Translations under genes and position numbers: made by a program | Part shown: in pieces, positions 46,030 to 58,160 of the stretch | How the letters are laid out: each line of letters opens with the position of its first letter | Numbering within the stretch: the stretch's first letter is position 1 | The notes under the pieces: model-generated | The model's database searches: none | What the model saw: the letters and a program-made list of their open reading frames with translations, nothing else | What the model was told of the DNA's origin: nothing | Assembly: GCF_030265065.1 (NCBI RefSeq) | Contig: NC_080416.1 | Span: forward strand, 6,447,501 to 6,511,500 | DNA length: 64,000 nucleotides | Direction of reading: 5' to 3' | From: Corythoichthys intestinalis | Taxonomy: Eukaryota > Chordata > Actinopteri > Syngnathiformes > Syngnathidae

Positions 46030-49000
46030 CATCGACTTAACTAGAGACAGTCCCACCGCTTCACAAAAATCTCCCAAGGGCGAAGACGGCGGCTCGGGCC
46101 TGACCCTGCTCTCGTGGAACGTGGACGGCCTGGACACGGAGAACCTGATTGAGCGCGCCAGAGGCTTTTGCTCCTACTTGGTGATGTAAGAGAGCTTGGA
46201 TGTTTGTGGTTTTTCGCTATATTTGTTGCATATTTTAAGATTGTTTTGTCCTTCCTTGTGTAGGTACACTCCCGATGTGGTGTTGTTGCAGGAGCTCATT
46301 CCACCCTACGTGCAGTATTTGAAGAAACACGCTGTCAGCTACTTGATCATTCAAGGTCATGTCATGACATTTCATTCGTAAGATGAGTGATTTTAGCTAC
46401 ATTCGTTCATTCGCTGCCATCCCTCCCACTTCAAACGGATTGAACATCTATGGCTGTCAGTGGCAGTCAATGCCAGGCAATTAGATAATTTTGAGCTATT
46501 TAAAGCAGGGGTCCCCAAACTACGGCCCGCGGGCCGGATACGGCCCGCAGCCACATTTGGTCCGGCCCCCTGAACAAAAAAAAAAAAAATGTAAAAAAAA
46601 AAAAAAAAATTTGTAAAAAAAAAAATTTTTTTTTTTTTTTTTTTTTCCCCCCAATAGAGTTATTTATGTCCTGGCTTTTTTCTGTGAAGAATTGAGCAAT
46701 GGTTATTTGGTTATTATCTATTTAATTAATACAGTATTATTACATTATATTACATTACATGATATTATATTATATTATATTATATTATATTATATTCAGG
46801 GGTGCACATAAGTGGTCCGCACATGCGTACTGGACGTAGACAAACGCGCTGGCCCTCAACGGCTTCCATACGCTTTTGCGTACCGATGGCTGACCACTAT
46901 TTGCGGCGGACACGAGAAAATAACTTCTCAAAATGTCGATGAGGCAGGCCACACTGAGTAATTACTTCCGTGTTCCCCCACCCCCGTCAAAAGACAGACA
47001 GACGACAGAGACGTCACCGGAGCTACCGAAAAAAAGGACTTTTGCTGAAAAGTGGCTACAGGAGGTACCATGGCTAAAAGTGAATGATGCTCGCACGGAA
47101 ATGCGGTACAAAATGTGCCGTGAGAATCCCAATGTCGCCGATTAGAGCAACGCATTTTATGTAGGGTCAAAGAATTTCAGCCATCCAAACTTTGAAAAGC
47201 ACGAAAAAAACAGAGAGCATGTGGCAATTAAGCAAACTATCGATGTCAAACAGGACCCCACTCGCCCTATGGACATGTGGCGGAATAAAGGTAATGAACA
47301 GCGACATGCACTGACAAACGTGTTTTTGCTCGCATTTTACAAAGCTAAACATACACGTTCAATGAGGTCTTATGAGGAGGACATCCCACTTTTAAAAAGG
47401 CTTGGAGTTAATGTGGGAGCCGCATAATGCCCTTTATTTTGAATTGGTGCTTTTATGTTTATTTCTTTACATTTCACTTCAAAGTAATGGCAATTTTGTT
47501 GTGCCAGTTGATGTTAATCAAGCATTAACTGTTAATATAATTAATCAAAGTTAATTGGCTCTAAGTAAAGCTTGTCATAAATTTATCGCATCAGGTGGGT
47601 CGGCTCTCAAGCTCAATGAGGACCAAGTCACATCTCCAGGTCCTCCTCTGAGAACCTGGGCAAAAAAATTATGTGCACCCCTGATTATATTATATTATAT
47701 TATATTATATTATATTATATTAAGGGCTGTCAAAGTTATCGCGTTAACGGGCGGTAATTAATTTTTTTCATTAATCACGTTAAAATATTTGACGCAATTA
47801 ACGCATATGCCCCGCTCAAACAGATTAAAATGACAGCAGTGTCATGTCCACTTGTTACTTGTGTTTTTTGTCTCCCTCTGCTGGCGCTTGGGTGCGACTG
47901 ATTTTATGCACCATGAGCATTGTGTAATTCTTGACATCAACAATGGTGAGCTACTAGTTAATTTTTTTGATTGAAAATTTTACCAATTTTATTAAAACGA
48001 AAACATTAAGAGGGGTTTTAACATAAAATTTCTATAATTTGTACTAAAATCTATCTTTTAAGAACTACAAGTCGTTCTATCCAGGGATTGCTTTGACAGA
48101 ATATTAATGTTAATGCCATCTTGTTGATTTATTGTTATAATAAACAAATACAGTACTTATGTACAGTATGTTGAATCTATATATCCGTCTTGTGTCTTAT
48201 CTTTCCATTCCAACAATAATTTACAGAAAAATAAGGCATATTTTAGAGATGTTTGAATTGCGATTAATTACGATTAATTTTTAAGCTGTGATTAACTCGC
48301 TTAAAAATTTTAATCGTTTGACAGCCCTAATTATATTATATTATACTATATTATATTATATCATTTTTATTTTATTTACTTTGGTTCCATGAAGAATCCA
48401 GAAAGGGTTATTTGATTGTGGCTTTCTGAAAAACAATACATTTTTACATTTAGGCACTCCTGCAATCGTCACACTTTTTCTGTTACAAACTGACCCCGGC
48501 CCCTCATCAGAGAAGAGAAGGGTTATGTGGCCCTCACAGGAAAAAGTTTGGGGACCCCTGATTTAAAGTCTCACTGGAACAGCGCCAAACAAAAGTTCTA
48601 GCATCATCACCTTGTCCAATGCAGGTTCTTGACTCTTGACACCTTGTCCAATGCAGGTTCTTGACAACTTGTACCACAAGTTTCAGAAAGTGAGATGGTG
48701 CCATGTACAGTGGGGCAAATAAGTATTTAGTCAACCACCAATTGTGCAAGTTCTCCTACTTGAAAAGATTAGAGAGGCCTGTAATTGTCAACATGGGTAA
48801 ACCTCTACCATGAGATACAGAATCTGGGAGAAAAAAAACAGAAAATCACATTGTTTGATTTTTAAAGAATTGATTTCCAAATTAGAGTGGAAAATAAGTA
48901 TTTGGTCACCTACAAACAAGCAAGATTTCTGGCTGTCAAAGAGGTCTAACTTCTTCTAACAAGGTCTGATGAGGCTCCACTCGTTACCTGTATTAATGTC

Positions 49001-52000
49001 ACCTGTTTTAACTTTTTTTTTTTTTTTTAAAGGAATTTTATTGTCATCATCATCAGTATCATTGACAATCATTGCCATTTACAAAATGTGATATGATTTG
49101 CCCGAAGAAAGACGACAAAGGCGGACGAGATAAAGCGTATGCTTATCAGTTTCCCGTCCCCCATACAACTAAAGACGCACATTCAGGCATGGAACATACA
49201 TCAAAACTGTAGAATAACACAGTCAACAATCTGGGTTTAGTGACTAAGCGTCCGGTCAAGCAGCTCGATTGCATCTTGACTAGAGCTGTCCCGACTAGTC
49301 GACATAGTCGACGTCATCGATGACGTAAATCCGTCGACGAGCACAACATCCCGTCGACGGTTAATGAAGGGTTAAAAAAATATATGCGTGGAAAGTTAGA
49401 ATGTCGGATGCTCTGTTTGCAAGCGGGGAAAGCGGCACAAAGCCAAAAAAAGCGCACCAGAGTGTCCAAAACATTGCCTTATTTTAAAGAAACAAAGGAG
49501 AGTACACTCCTCTGTCCTTTCTCTTCAATGCCAAGCTTGGCTGCACGTCGGCCGTGAATAAACACCTCAAGCGCCTTCACGCAGTTTGTAATTTTTTTTC
49601 TTTCATTTTTTGTACACCAGAGGGTGCTGTCGCCTTACTAAATAATAATGTTTCATTGACAATGGGCCTATAAATGCTATTAGTATTGTTCTTAACGCTA
49701 ATTGAAAGGTTTATCTCATGTTATGGTTTATTTTATGGTATAGAAAATTATATAAGGTTAAAAGGTCATAAATATATACAGTATATACAGTGATTGCACT
49801 CAAGGGAGAGATTGTCAATGATAAGGTAATAAATTAAGGTAAAGGCAATTCATATAGGCAATTCATTGATATATAAATAAGGTTTAAAAGGAAAAAGGTG
49901 AAAAGTTTTTGTTAATTTCTAATTGTGTTGCTTTATTTGTGTGCACCGTAGCTCATACAGTGTGTTTACATCAAGGATGGAATAAAAGTTGTAAACCATC
50001 AGTTTAAGAGACCATCTTTTCAATCGGGATGCTACACTAGTTAATTCTATCAGCATTTGAACTCATTGTTTATTTGTGATTTATTATTGTTATTTACGTG
50101 TTTATTTGTACTTTAATAAATAATTTGAGTGTTCCAATATGTTTTTTGTGAATTGATAAGCGTCAACAAAAATTTCATTGCTAAATTGGTAAAAAAAAAA
50201 AAAAAAAATGTAATTATTAGATTAGTCGACTAATCGTAAAAATAGTCGGCTGACTAATCGGGAGAAAATTAGTCGTTTGGGACAGCCCTAGTCTTGACAA
50301 GGATCCTGCAATCCGAGACCCAGGTGTTGGCTATTTTCCCAGCTTTCTTGAGTTGACGTGCTTTTCTTGCAATTTCGGCCAGTTGCGCCACTGTGTCCCC
50401 TGGGCCAGGCGTCAGTTGTAATCCAGAAATGATGAGCTCATTTGCGCGTCGGCACTGGTCGAGATCGTCAGCCAAAATTTCCAGCTTCTTGATGGGAACA
50501 TCTCTCTCCTCGACCGCCTGCTTGAGTTTCTTGTTTTCAGCGCGAATTAAATGGAGCTCTCTGACGATTTCTTGATTCTGGTTTTGAATCAAGCCAGTCA
50601 AGGAGACCTCCAACTTCTGTATGGAAGATTTTATTTCATCCAAGTCTCCAGGTTTCTAATTCTTTGGAGCCATACTGGGAGTCGAGTTTGCTGGCCCTGA
50701 GCGCTTATCGGTTAAGATAAGAGAGTGCTTCAGAGTGCGTCTGTACGCGGCAAAGGCTGAGCAGCGAATCCACGTTGGTGCTCAAACATGCAAATGCTTC
50801 CATGTTGCAGATAACTACTTTTGTTTAGGAATATTTTATTTTTCATTATCGGTATAAAAGACTCCTGACTGCAAACTCAGCCAGTCACACTCCAAACTCC
50901 ACTATGGCCAAGACCAAAGAGCTGTCGAAGGACACCAGAGACAAAATTGTAGACATGCACCAGGCTGGGAAGACTGAATCTGCAATAGGTAAAACGCTTG
51001 GTGTAAAGAAATCAACTATGGGAGCAGTTATTAGAAAATGGAAGACATACAACACCACTGATAATCACCCTCGATCTGGGGCTCCATGCAAGATGTCACC
51101 CCGTGGCGTCAAAATGATAACAAGAACAGTGAGCAAAAAACCCAGAACCACACTAGTGAATGACTTACAGAGAGCTGGGACCACAGTAACAAAGGCTACT
51201 ATCAGTAACACAATGCGCCGCCAGGGACTCAAATCCTGCACTGCCAGACGTGTCCCCCTGCTGAAGAAAGTACACGTCCAGGCCCGTCTGCGGTTGGCTA
51301 GAGAGCATTTGGATGATCCAGAAGAGGACTGGGGGAATGTGTTATGGTCAGATGAAACCAAAATAGAACTTTTTGGTAGAAACACAGGTTCTCGTGTTAG
51401 GGGGAAAAAAATACTAAATTGCATCCGAAGAACACCATACCCACTGTGAAGCATAGGGGTGGAAACATGCTTTTGGGCTGTTTTTCTGCAAAGGGACCAG
51501 GATGATTGATCTGTGTAAAGGAAAGAATGAATGAGGCCACGTATCGAGAGATTTTGAGTGAAAATCTCCTTCGAGCAGCAAGGGCATTGAAGATGAAACG
51601 TGGCTGGGTCTTTCAGCATGACAATGATCCCAAACACACAGCCAGGGCAACAAAAGAGTGGCTTCCTAAGAAGCATTTCAAGGACCTGGAGTGGCCTAGC
51701 CAGTCTCCAGATCTCAACCCCATATAAAATCTGTGGAGGGACTTGAAAGTCCGTGTTGCCCAACGACAGCCCCAAAACATCACTGCTCTAGAGGAGATCT
51801 GCATGGACGAATGGGCCAAAATACCAGCAACAGTGTGTGAAAAGCTTGTGAAGAGTTACAGAAAACCTTTGGTCTCCATTATTGCCAACTAAGGGTACAT
51901 AACAAAGTATTGAGATGAACTTTTGCTATTGACCAAATACTTATTTTCCACCATGATTTGGAAATAAATTCTTTAAAAATCAAACAATGTGATTTTCTGT

Positions 52001-53785
52001 TGTTTTTTTTTTCACATTCTGTCTCTCATGATTGAGGTTTACCCATGTTGACAATTACAGGCCTCTCTAATATTTTTAAGTGGGAGCTGTTTGAATGGAA
52101 GTCTAAGTGTCCGGTTGGTCTGAACAGTTTTAATGTTTCACATTGAGAGCATGACATACTCCCATTGTGATCATTCAACATACCTCGCTTATTACAAAGC
52201 AGCGAACAGGAAGGGGTTATGGGGGAACAGAAGAAGAAAAAAAAAACAACAAGAAATACATTCACCGCCTACACTAACTATGAATATGTTGGCCCTATCG
52301 TCAGCTAGATGTATTTCAGATTGACACCATGTGGGGGGCCTGTTGACCAGGGAAAGAAGGGGAGGGGGTGGGCGACTCTATAAGCTGAGTGAGTGGGGGG
52401 GATGGAGTGTACACAAATCAGCTCTGTGATCCAGAAACCAGTAATCGTGTGAATCCCTTGTGAGTGTAAGCCTGTCGGCAACCGACCCTGCGCCTTCCCA
52501 TCGCCAATCCCGGCCCGGGGCCCCCCCCTCGAGCATGCCCAATCACATACAGCCACGCAGACAAGCGGAGACGCTGCGCAGGCGCCACCCCAGGGCCACG
52601 GCCCCCACCCAGCCAGCCTGCCCGGCCCACGAGCCACAGCTCCTCAACCGGCACGGCACGCCACGGGACGCTCAACGGCCCACCAAGCCCAAGGCAGGGT
52701 AGCGTCCCCCGCCGGAGCAGGCGACACCCAACCGATACCCTGGCGTCCGGCCAGAGACCCGCGACGGAGTGCAGGGCGGGTACCCAGGCAGAGAAGACAG
52801 GGGAAGGCGGATGCAAGAGAATGCTGAGGAGCCGCCGCGGGGCGGCGCGAGATCGCAGCCCCGACCGCCCCCCACGCCATAGAGAAAGTGTGGAACCCAA
52901 CTACCACCCTATTACTGTGGCTGCCAGGTCCTTGGCTGGCACCCATTACCCAGCACCGTGATGGGAATGTGTGTGGGAGGGTAGTGCAATGGCATGCATT
53001 AAAATAGGAGAGCTCGTTTTAGGGCAGCGGGACCACTGCATGGAATTTCTAACCGCCCTTTGCCGGAGCTCCCTCGTGGATTTTTCAAAAAATGATAAAT
53101 ATGTGGTGTCCCAGCAGGTTGCGAAGAAGGCTACTTCACCGGCATGATGCTAAAGAAGTCTTGCGTGAAGCTAGTGGAGAGTGAGATCGTCACTTACCCG
53201 ACTACGCGGATGAATCGTAACCTGCTCATTGCAAACGTGGGCACAAAACCATATCGGAAAGTTAACTTTATGACAGAATACATTTACGTTAGTTTTTTTT
53301 TCTCTGCCAAGGTGACGCTGCGGGGCGCCAAGGTGCGTCTAATGACGTCGCACTTGGAGAGCTGCAAGGACCACTCGGGCGAACGCATGACGCAGTTGCG
53401 CGAGGTGATGCGACGCATGCAGGACGCGCCCGATGACGTCAGTGTGGTGTTCGGCGGCGACACCAATCTGCGAGACGCTGAAGCGGCAGCCGTGGGCCTC
53501 CCCCCCGCTGTCTGCGACGTGTGGGAACGTCTGGGGAGCCGCGAGCACGTCCGCTACACGTGGGACACCCGCGCTAACACCAACAAGAGCCACCGGTACA
53601 CCAGCCGCTTCCGCTTCGACCGCCTGTACCTGCGGCCCGCCTCCGCCCCCAGAACGCCTCGCCTGGCCTCCGACAGCATGGCTCTGGTGGGCTTGGAGAA
53701 GCTGGACTGTGGACGCTTCACCAGTGACCACTGGGGAATCTACTGCAGCTTCACCACCACCCACTCAAGCGACGAAGCGTCTTAA
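46030..53785 (+). CDS. TDP2-like tandem duplicate, catalytic domain only
   Basis: Four exons align one-to-one, with identical lengths, to TDP2 exons 3-6: 46030-46185, 46264-46355, 53118-53236, 53312-53785. All have intact frames and GT-AG sites, and a stop at the same place. Catalytic residues are kept: Asn in SWNVDGLD, Glu in LQELIPPY, Asp in GGDTNLRD, His in SDHWG. By eye the last exon product is about 85% identical to copy 1. The UBA-like exons 1-2 are absent between 41430 and 46029, so the N-terminus is undefined: either a new first exon (see 41565) or an unexpressed partial duplicate. The intron 46356-53117 is bloated to 6.8 kb by nested transposons. Same head-to-tail orientation as copy 1; the duplicated unit includes the 3' UTR and the start of the downstream minisatellite. 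Confidence 0.85.
46797..47683 (+). mobile_element. Nested hAT element with TTF-type zinc-finger remnant
   Basis: Ends CAGGGGTGCACATAAGTGG and ATTATGTGCACCCCTG; duplication ATTATATT on both sides (46789-46796 and 47684-47691). From 46933 it codes [20 protein letters not shown] and [20 protein letters not shown], then, after one in-frame TAG at 47143, [20 protein letters not shown], a TTF-type finger as in ZNF862-like hAT proteins. The catalytic part is deleted. Confidence 0.88.
47722..48329. mobile_element. Non-autonomous hAT element, TAGGGCTGTCAAA family, copy 5
   Basis: Inserted into the (ATATT)n tract of the 46506 element, so the target duplication cannot be told from the microsatellite. 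TIRs and interior match the other copies. Confidence 0.88.
48569..48705. repeat. Short counterpart of the copy 1 hairpin minisatellite
   Basis: 'tctcactggaacagcgccaa' followed by about two units of 'accttgtccaatgcaggttc', homologous to 38289-38400. Shows the repeat existed before the TDP2 duplication with few units. Confidence 0.8.
49012..50851 (-). mobile_element. LINE-like retroposon fragment inserted in Tc1
   Basis: Minus-oriented: its poly(A) is the T run at about 49014-49029, with AATAAA just upstream. Minus strand 50643-50300 codes a coiled-coil ORF1-like protein ([28 protein letters not shown]). No reverse transcriptase is present, so it is internally deleted or a retropseudogene. Family uncertain. 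Confidence 0.6.
49281..50290. mobile_element. hAT element (TAGAGCTGTCCCGACTAG) nested in the retroposon
   Basis: Ends 'tagagctgtcccgactagtc' and 'gtttgggacagcccta'. Flanks ATCTTGAC and GTCTTGAC match 7 of 8. Near 49440-49590 the plus strand keeps BED-finger remnants ([20 protein letters not shown]). Confidence 0.88.
50904..51900 (+). pseudogene. Tc1 transposase pseudogene
   Basis: Starts [20 protein letters not shown] with two helix-turn-helix regions and the first catalytic Asp in [13 protein letters not shown] frameshift lies near 51400. The next frame holds [11 protein letters not shown] (second Asp) and SPDLNPI, where the codon for the third catalytic residue (Glu) is TAA at 51725-51727. 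C-terminal similarity continues to about 51898. Not functional as it stands. Confidence 0.9.
52087..53110. other. GC-rich block of unknown origin in TDP2 copy 2 intron
   Basis: Bases 52420-52950 are strongly GC-rich, unlike the AT-rich surroundings, with long frames on the minus strand that I judge compositional. It may be a UTR piece of a retroelement; I do not recognise it. Its left edge cuts the Tc1 right end. Confidence 0.4.
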
Positions 53786-53963
53786 CTGCATCCTTTTATT
53801 CTTTGATTCCATTTTATAAGGAATATGTAGTATATAAATTCAACCACCAGGGGGTGTCATAAGTAAAGTTTATTTTTTCTGTCTTTTCCATTTTATTGGA
53901 TGGCTGGATTTTTAAATACAGTGTTCTCCTAAAATTATTGCAAAATTAAAACTTTGTTTTAAC

Positions 53964-53969
53964 AATAAA
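53964..53969 (+). terminator. TDP2 copy 2 poly(A) signal
   Basis: AATAAA in the duplicated 3' UTR, about 180 bases past the stop; flanking bases match copy 1 closely. Confidence 0.6.
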
Positions 53970-54079
53970 TAACCATGTTTGGTCATTTTTTTCCCTCCAA
54001 AATCGTATCGAAAGGCATTTAAAAAATAAAATTCAAAAAAGGACCTTGTATGCTTGAATAGGGAAGTTTTTTTTTTCTG

Positions 54080-55726
54080 ACAATGTAGTAGTGTATTTTG
54101 TCATCGAAAAATGACCATGTACAGTAAGGTTTTTTTTTTTAATAAAAAAATTACCTTTGTATACTAAGGCATTTTTTTTAAAAATAAAAACGACAATTCA
54201 TAGTAAGGCTTTTTTTCATTGAATAATGACCATGTATAATAAGGCTTTTTTTCGTTAAAAAAAAAAGACTCATGAGGCATGTTTTTCATTGAATAATGAC
54301 CATGTTTAGTCAGGCTTTTTTTCATTAAAAAAACCATATATTGTAAGGCTTTTTTTTCATCAAAAATGACCATGTATACTATATTAAGGTTTTTTTCCAT
54401 CAAAAAATGACTTTTGTATAGTAAGGAATTTTTTAAAATTGAAAAACGACCATTCATAGTAAGGCTTTTTTTATTGAAAAATGACCATGTATAGTGAAGC
54501 TTTTTTCGTAAAAAAAAAAAAAAGACCACATATAAGGCATTTTTTAAGCAAAAAAATGACCAGTCAAGCTTTTTTGAATAAAAAATAGCATGTATAGTAA
54601 GGCATTTTTTCATCAAAAATAGACTATGTATAGTCAGGCTTTTTTCCGTTAAAAAAATACCATGTATTGTAAGGCTTTCTTTAATAAAAAAATTACCATG
54701 TATAGTAAGGCTTTTTTTCTCCCCATCAAAAATGGCCATGTATAGTAAGGCTTTTTTTTGTTAAAAGACCATATATGAGGCGTTTTTTAATCAAAAAATG
54801 ACCATGTAAGTATTATAAAAAAAAAATTTAAAACACTATCGCGAGGCATTTTTTTCATCAAAAATGACCATGTATTGTAAGGCATTTTTTTTTCATGAAA
54901 AAAAGGACCATGAATAGTAAGGCTTTTTTTCATCAAAAAAAGGAACGTTTTTTTTTTTTTTTTTTTTAAATATAAAAAGACCATGTACAGTAAGGCATTT
55001 TTTTCATTGAAAAATGACCATGTATATTAAGACTTTTTTTTTTTTTTTTAAAATAAAAAATGACCATCTATAGTAAGGTTTTTTCACATCAAAAACAGCC
55101 ATGTATAGTCAGGGTTTTTTACTCGTTAAAAAAAGACCATATATATAAGGCATTTTTAAACCATAAAATGACCATGTGTATTCAGCCTTTTTTTTTTTTT
55201 TTTTTTTTAAAAAGCATGTGTAGTAAGGCATTGTTTTCATCGAAAAATGACCATGTATAGGAAGGTTGTTTTTTTTCCCATCAAAAATCACTGTATAGTC
55301 AGGCTTTTTTTGCATTAATAAAAGACCATGTATGGTAAGGCTTTTTTTGTTTGTTAAAAGAACATATATCAGACATTTTTTAATCAAAAAATGACCATGT
55401 ATAGTAAGGTTTTTTTTTTTTTCCATCAAAAATGACTGTATAGTCAGCCTTTTTTTGCATTAAAAAAAGACCATGTATAGTAGGGCTTTTTTTAATCAAA
55501 AAATGACCATGTATAGTAAGGCTTTTTTGTTTGTTAAAAGAACATATACGAGACATTTTTTAATCACAAAATGACCATGTATAGTCAGTTTTTTTTTCAT
55601 CAAAAAAGGACCTTTGTATAGTAAGGCATTTTTTAAATTGAAAAACGACCATTCATAGTAATGCTTTCTTTTTTTATTTAAAAATGACCATGTATAATGA
55701 AGCTTTTTTCGTTGAAAAAAATAAAA

Positions 55727-55772
<46 letters not shown>

Positions 55773-58160
55773 CATTTTTTAAGCAAAAAATGACCAGTCA
55801 AGCTTTTTTGAATAAAAAATAGCATGTATAGTAAGGCATTTTTTTCATAAAAAAAATGACCATGTATAGTCAAGCTTTTTCCTGTTAAAAAAGACCATGT
55901 ATTGTAAGGCTTTTTTTCTCCCCATCAAAAATGGCCATGTATAGTAAGGCTTTTTTTGTTAAAAGACCATATGTGAGGTGTTTTTTAATTTTAAAAAATG
56001 ACCATGGCTTTTATTATTTAAAAAAAAAAAAAAAAAGACCATGAATAGTAAGGCTTTTTTTTTTTTTTTTTTTTTTTAAGTATGAAAAGACCATGTACAG
56101 TAAGGCATTTTTTCATTGAAAAATGACCATGTATATTAAGGCTTTTTTTTTTCTTTTTTTTTTTTTTAATAAAAAATGACCATGTACATGTAGTAAGGCT
56201 TTTTTCACATCAAAAACAGCCATGTATAGTAAGGGTTTTTTTCTCGTTAAAAAAGATCATATATAAGGATTTTTTTAATCATAAAATGACCATGTGTATT
56301 CAGGCTTTTTTTTTTAATTAAAAAAAAGCATGTATAGTAAGGCATTGTTTTCATCGAAAAATGACCATGTATAGTAAGGTGTTTTGTTTTGTTTTTTCCA
56401 TCAAAAATGACTGTATAGTCAGGCTTTTTTTGCATTAAAAAAAGACCATGTATAGTAGGGCTTTTTTTAATCAAAAAATGACCATGTATAGTAAGGCTTT
56501 TTTGTTTGTTAAAAGAACATATACGAAACATTTTTAAATCACAAAATGACCACGTATAGTCAGTTTTTTTTCCATCAAAAAATGACCTTTGTATAGTAAG
56601 GAATTTTTAAATTGAAAAACGACCATTCATAGTAATGCTTTCTTTTTTTATTTAAAAATGACCATGTATAATGAAGCTTTTTTCGTTAAAAAAAAAAAAA
56701 AGATATATATATATATATACATAAGGCATATATATGGCATTTTTTTAAGCAAAAAATGACCAGTCAAGCTTTTTTGAATAAAAAATAGCATGTATAGTAA
56801 GGCATTTTTTTCATCAAAAAAATGGCCATGTATAGTCAAGCTTTTTTCTGTTAAAAAAGACCATGTATTGTAAGGCTTTTTTTAATCAAAAAATGACCAT
56901 GTATAGTAAGGTTTTTTTCCTCCCCATCAAAATGGCCATGTGTAATAGTAAGGCTTTTTTTTGTTAAAAGACCATGTATGAGGTGTTTTTTTAATCAAAA
57001 AATTACCATGCATCGTGAGGATTTTATTATAAAAAAACAACAACAAAAACACTATCGGGAGGCATTTTTTTCATCGAAAAATGACCATGTACTGTAAGGC
57101 ATTTTTTTCATGAAAAAAGGACCATGAATAGTAAGGCTTTTTTTTCATCAAAAAAGGATATTTTTTTAAAAATATAAAAAGACCATGTATAGTGAGGCTT
57201 TTTTCGTAAAAAAAAAAAAACAAAACAAAAAACGACTATATAAGGCATTTTTTAAGCAAAAAATGACCAGTCAAGCTTTTTTGAACAAAAATTAGCATGT
57301 ATAGTAAGGCATTTCTTCATCAAAAAATGACCATGTATAGTCAGGCTTTTTTCCGTTAAAAATGACCATGTATAGTAAGGCTTTTTTTTTTCCCCATCAA
57401 AAATGGCCATGTATAGTAAGGCTTTTTTTGTTAAAAGACCATATATGAGGCGTTTTTTTTTTCATCGAAAAATGACCATGTATTGTAAGGCTTTTTTTTT
57501 CATGAAAAAAAGGACCATGAATAGTAAGGCCTTTTTTCATCAAAAAAGGATTTTTTTTTTTTTTTTTTTTTATATAAAAAGACCATGTACAGTAAGGCAT
57601 TTTTTTCATTGAAAAATGACCATATATAGTAAGGCTTTTTTTTTTCTTTTTCTTTTTTTAAATAAAAAATGACCATGTACATGTAGTAAGGCTTTTTTCA
57701 CATCAAAAACAGCCATGTATAGTAAGGGTTTTTTTCTCGTTAAAAAAGACCATATATAAGGCATTTTTTAATCATAAAATTATCATGTGTATTCAGGCTT
57801 TTTTTTTTTTATAAAAGGCATTGTTTTCATTGAAAAATGACCATGTATAGTAAGGTTTTTTTTCCATCAAAAATGACTGTATCGTCAGGCTTTTTTTGCA
57901 TTAAAAAAAGACCACGTATAGTAGGGCTTTTTTTAATTAAAAAATGACCGTGTATATCAAGGTTTTTTTTTTTCATCAAAAATGACCATGTATAGTAAGG
58001 CTTTTTTTATGTTTGTTAAAAGAACATATATAAGACATTTTTTAATCCAAAAATGACTATGTGTAGTCAGTTTGTTTTTTTTTTCATAAAAAAAAAACAT
58101 GTATCGTGAGGCTTTTTTTCCCCTAAAAATGACCATGTACAGTAAAACAACAACAACAAA
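54080..58160. repeat. Large T-rich minisatellite after TDP2 copy 2, with higher-order repeats
   Basis: Roughly 110 units of 34-40 bases ('aaaatgaccatgtatagtaa', 'ggc', T run, 'catcaaa'). A longer pattern containing 'gaccagtcaagcttttttga' recurs at about 54559, 55793, 56758 and 57266, indicating higher-order duplications. A (TA)n tract lies at 55732-55769. Frames on the minus strand coding 'KKSLTIHGHF' repeats are artefacts. Confidence 0.95.

Larger units (their letters stand above)
46506..48560. mobile_element. hAT element (CAGGGGTCCCCAAACTACGG) in intron of TDP2 copy 2
   Basis: Ends 'caggggtccccaaactacgg' and 'tttggggacccctg'; perfect duplication ATTTAAAG (46498-46505 and 48561-48568). The unfilled site is in copy 1 at about 38284-38293 ('gccatttaaagtctcactgg'), so it inserted after the duplication. 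Holds an (ATATT)n tract and two nested hATs. Confidence 0.93.
48708..52086 (+). mobile_element. Tc1/mariner element, right end truncated
   Basis: Left TIR CAGTGGGGCAAATAAGTATT after TA. Contains a retroposon insertion (about 49012-50851) and a transposase pseudogene. The right TIR is lost: the sequence breaks after 'ttttaagtgggag' and unrelated DNA follows. It lies in the intron of TDP2 copy 2. Confidence 0.88.

Noticed and set aside
52418-52946. Three overlapping long minus-strand frames
   Set aside because: They come from high GC content; no domain, no splice context, and the three overlap in different frames.
54164-57682. Minus-strand frames coding KKSLTIHGHF-type repeats
   Set aside because: By-products of the T-rich minisatellite; the T runs give Lys and the units give a fixed peptide.
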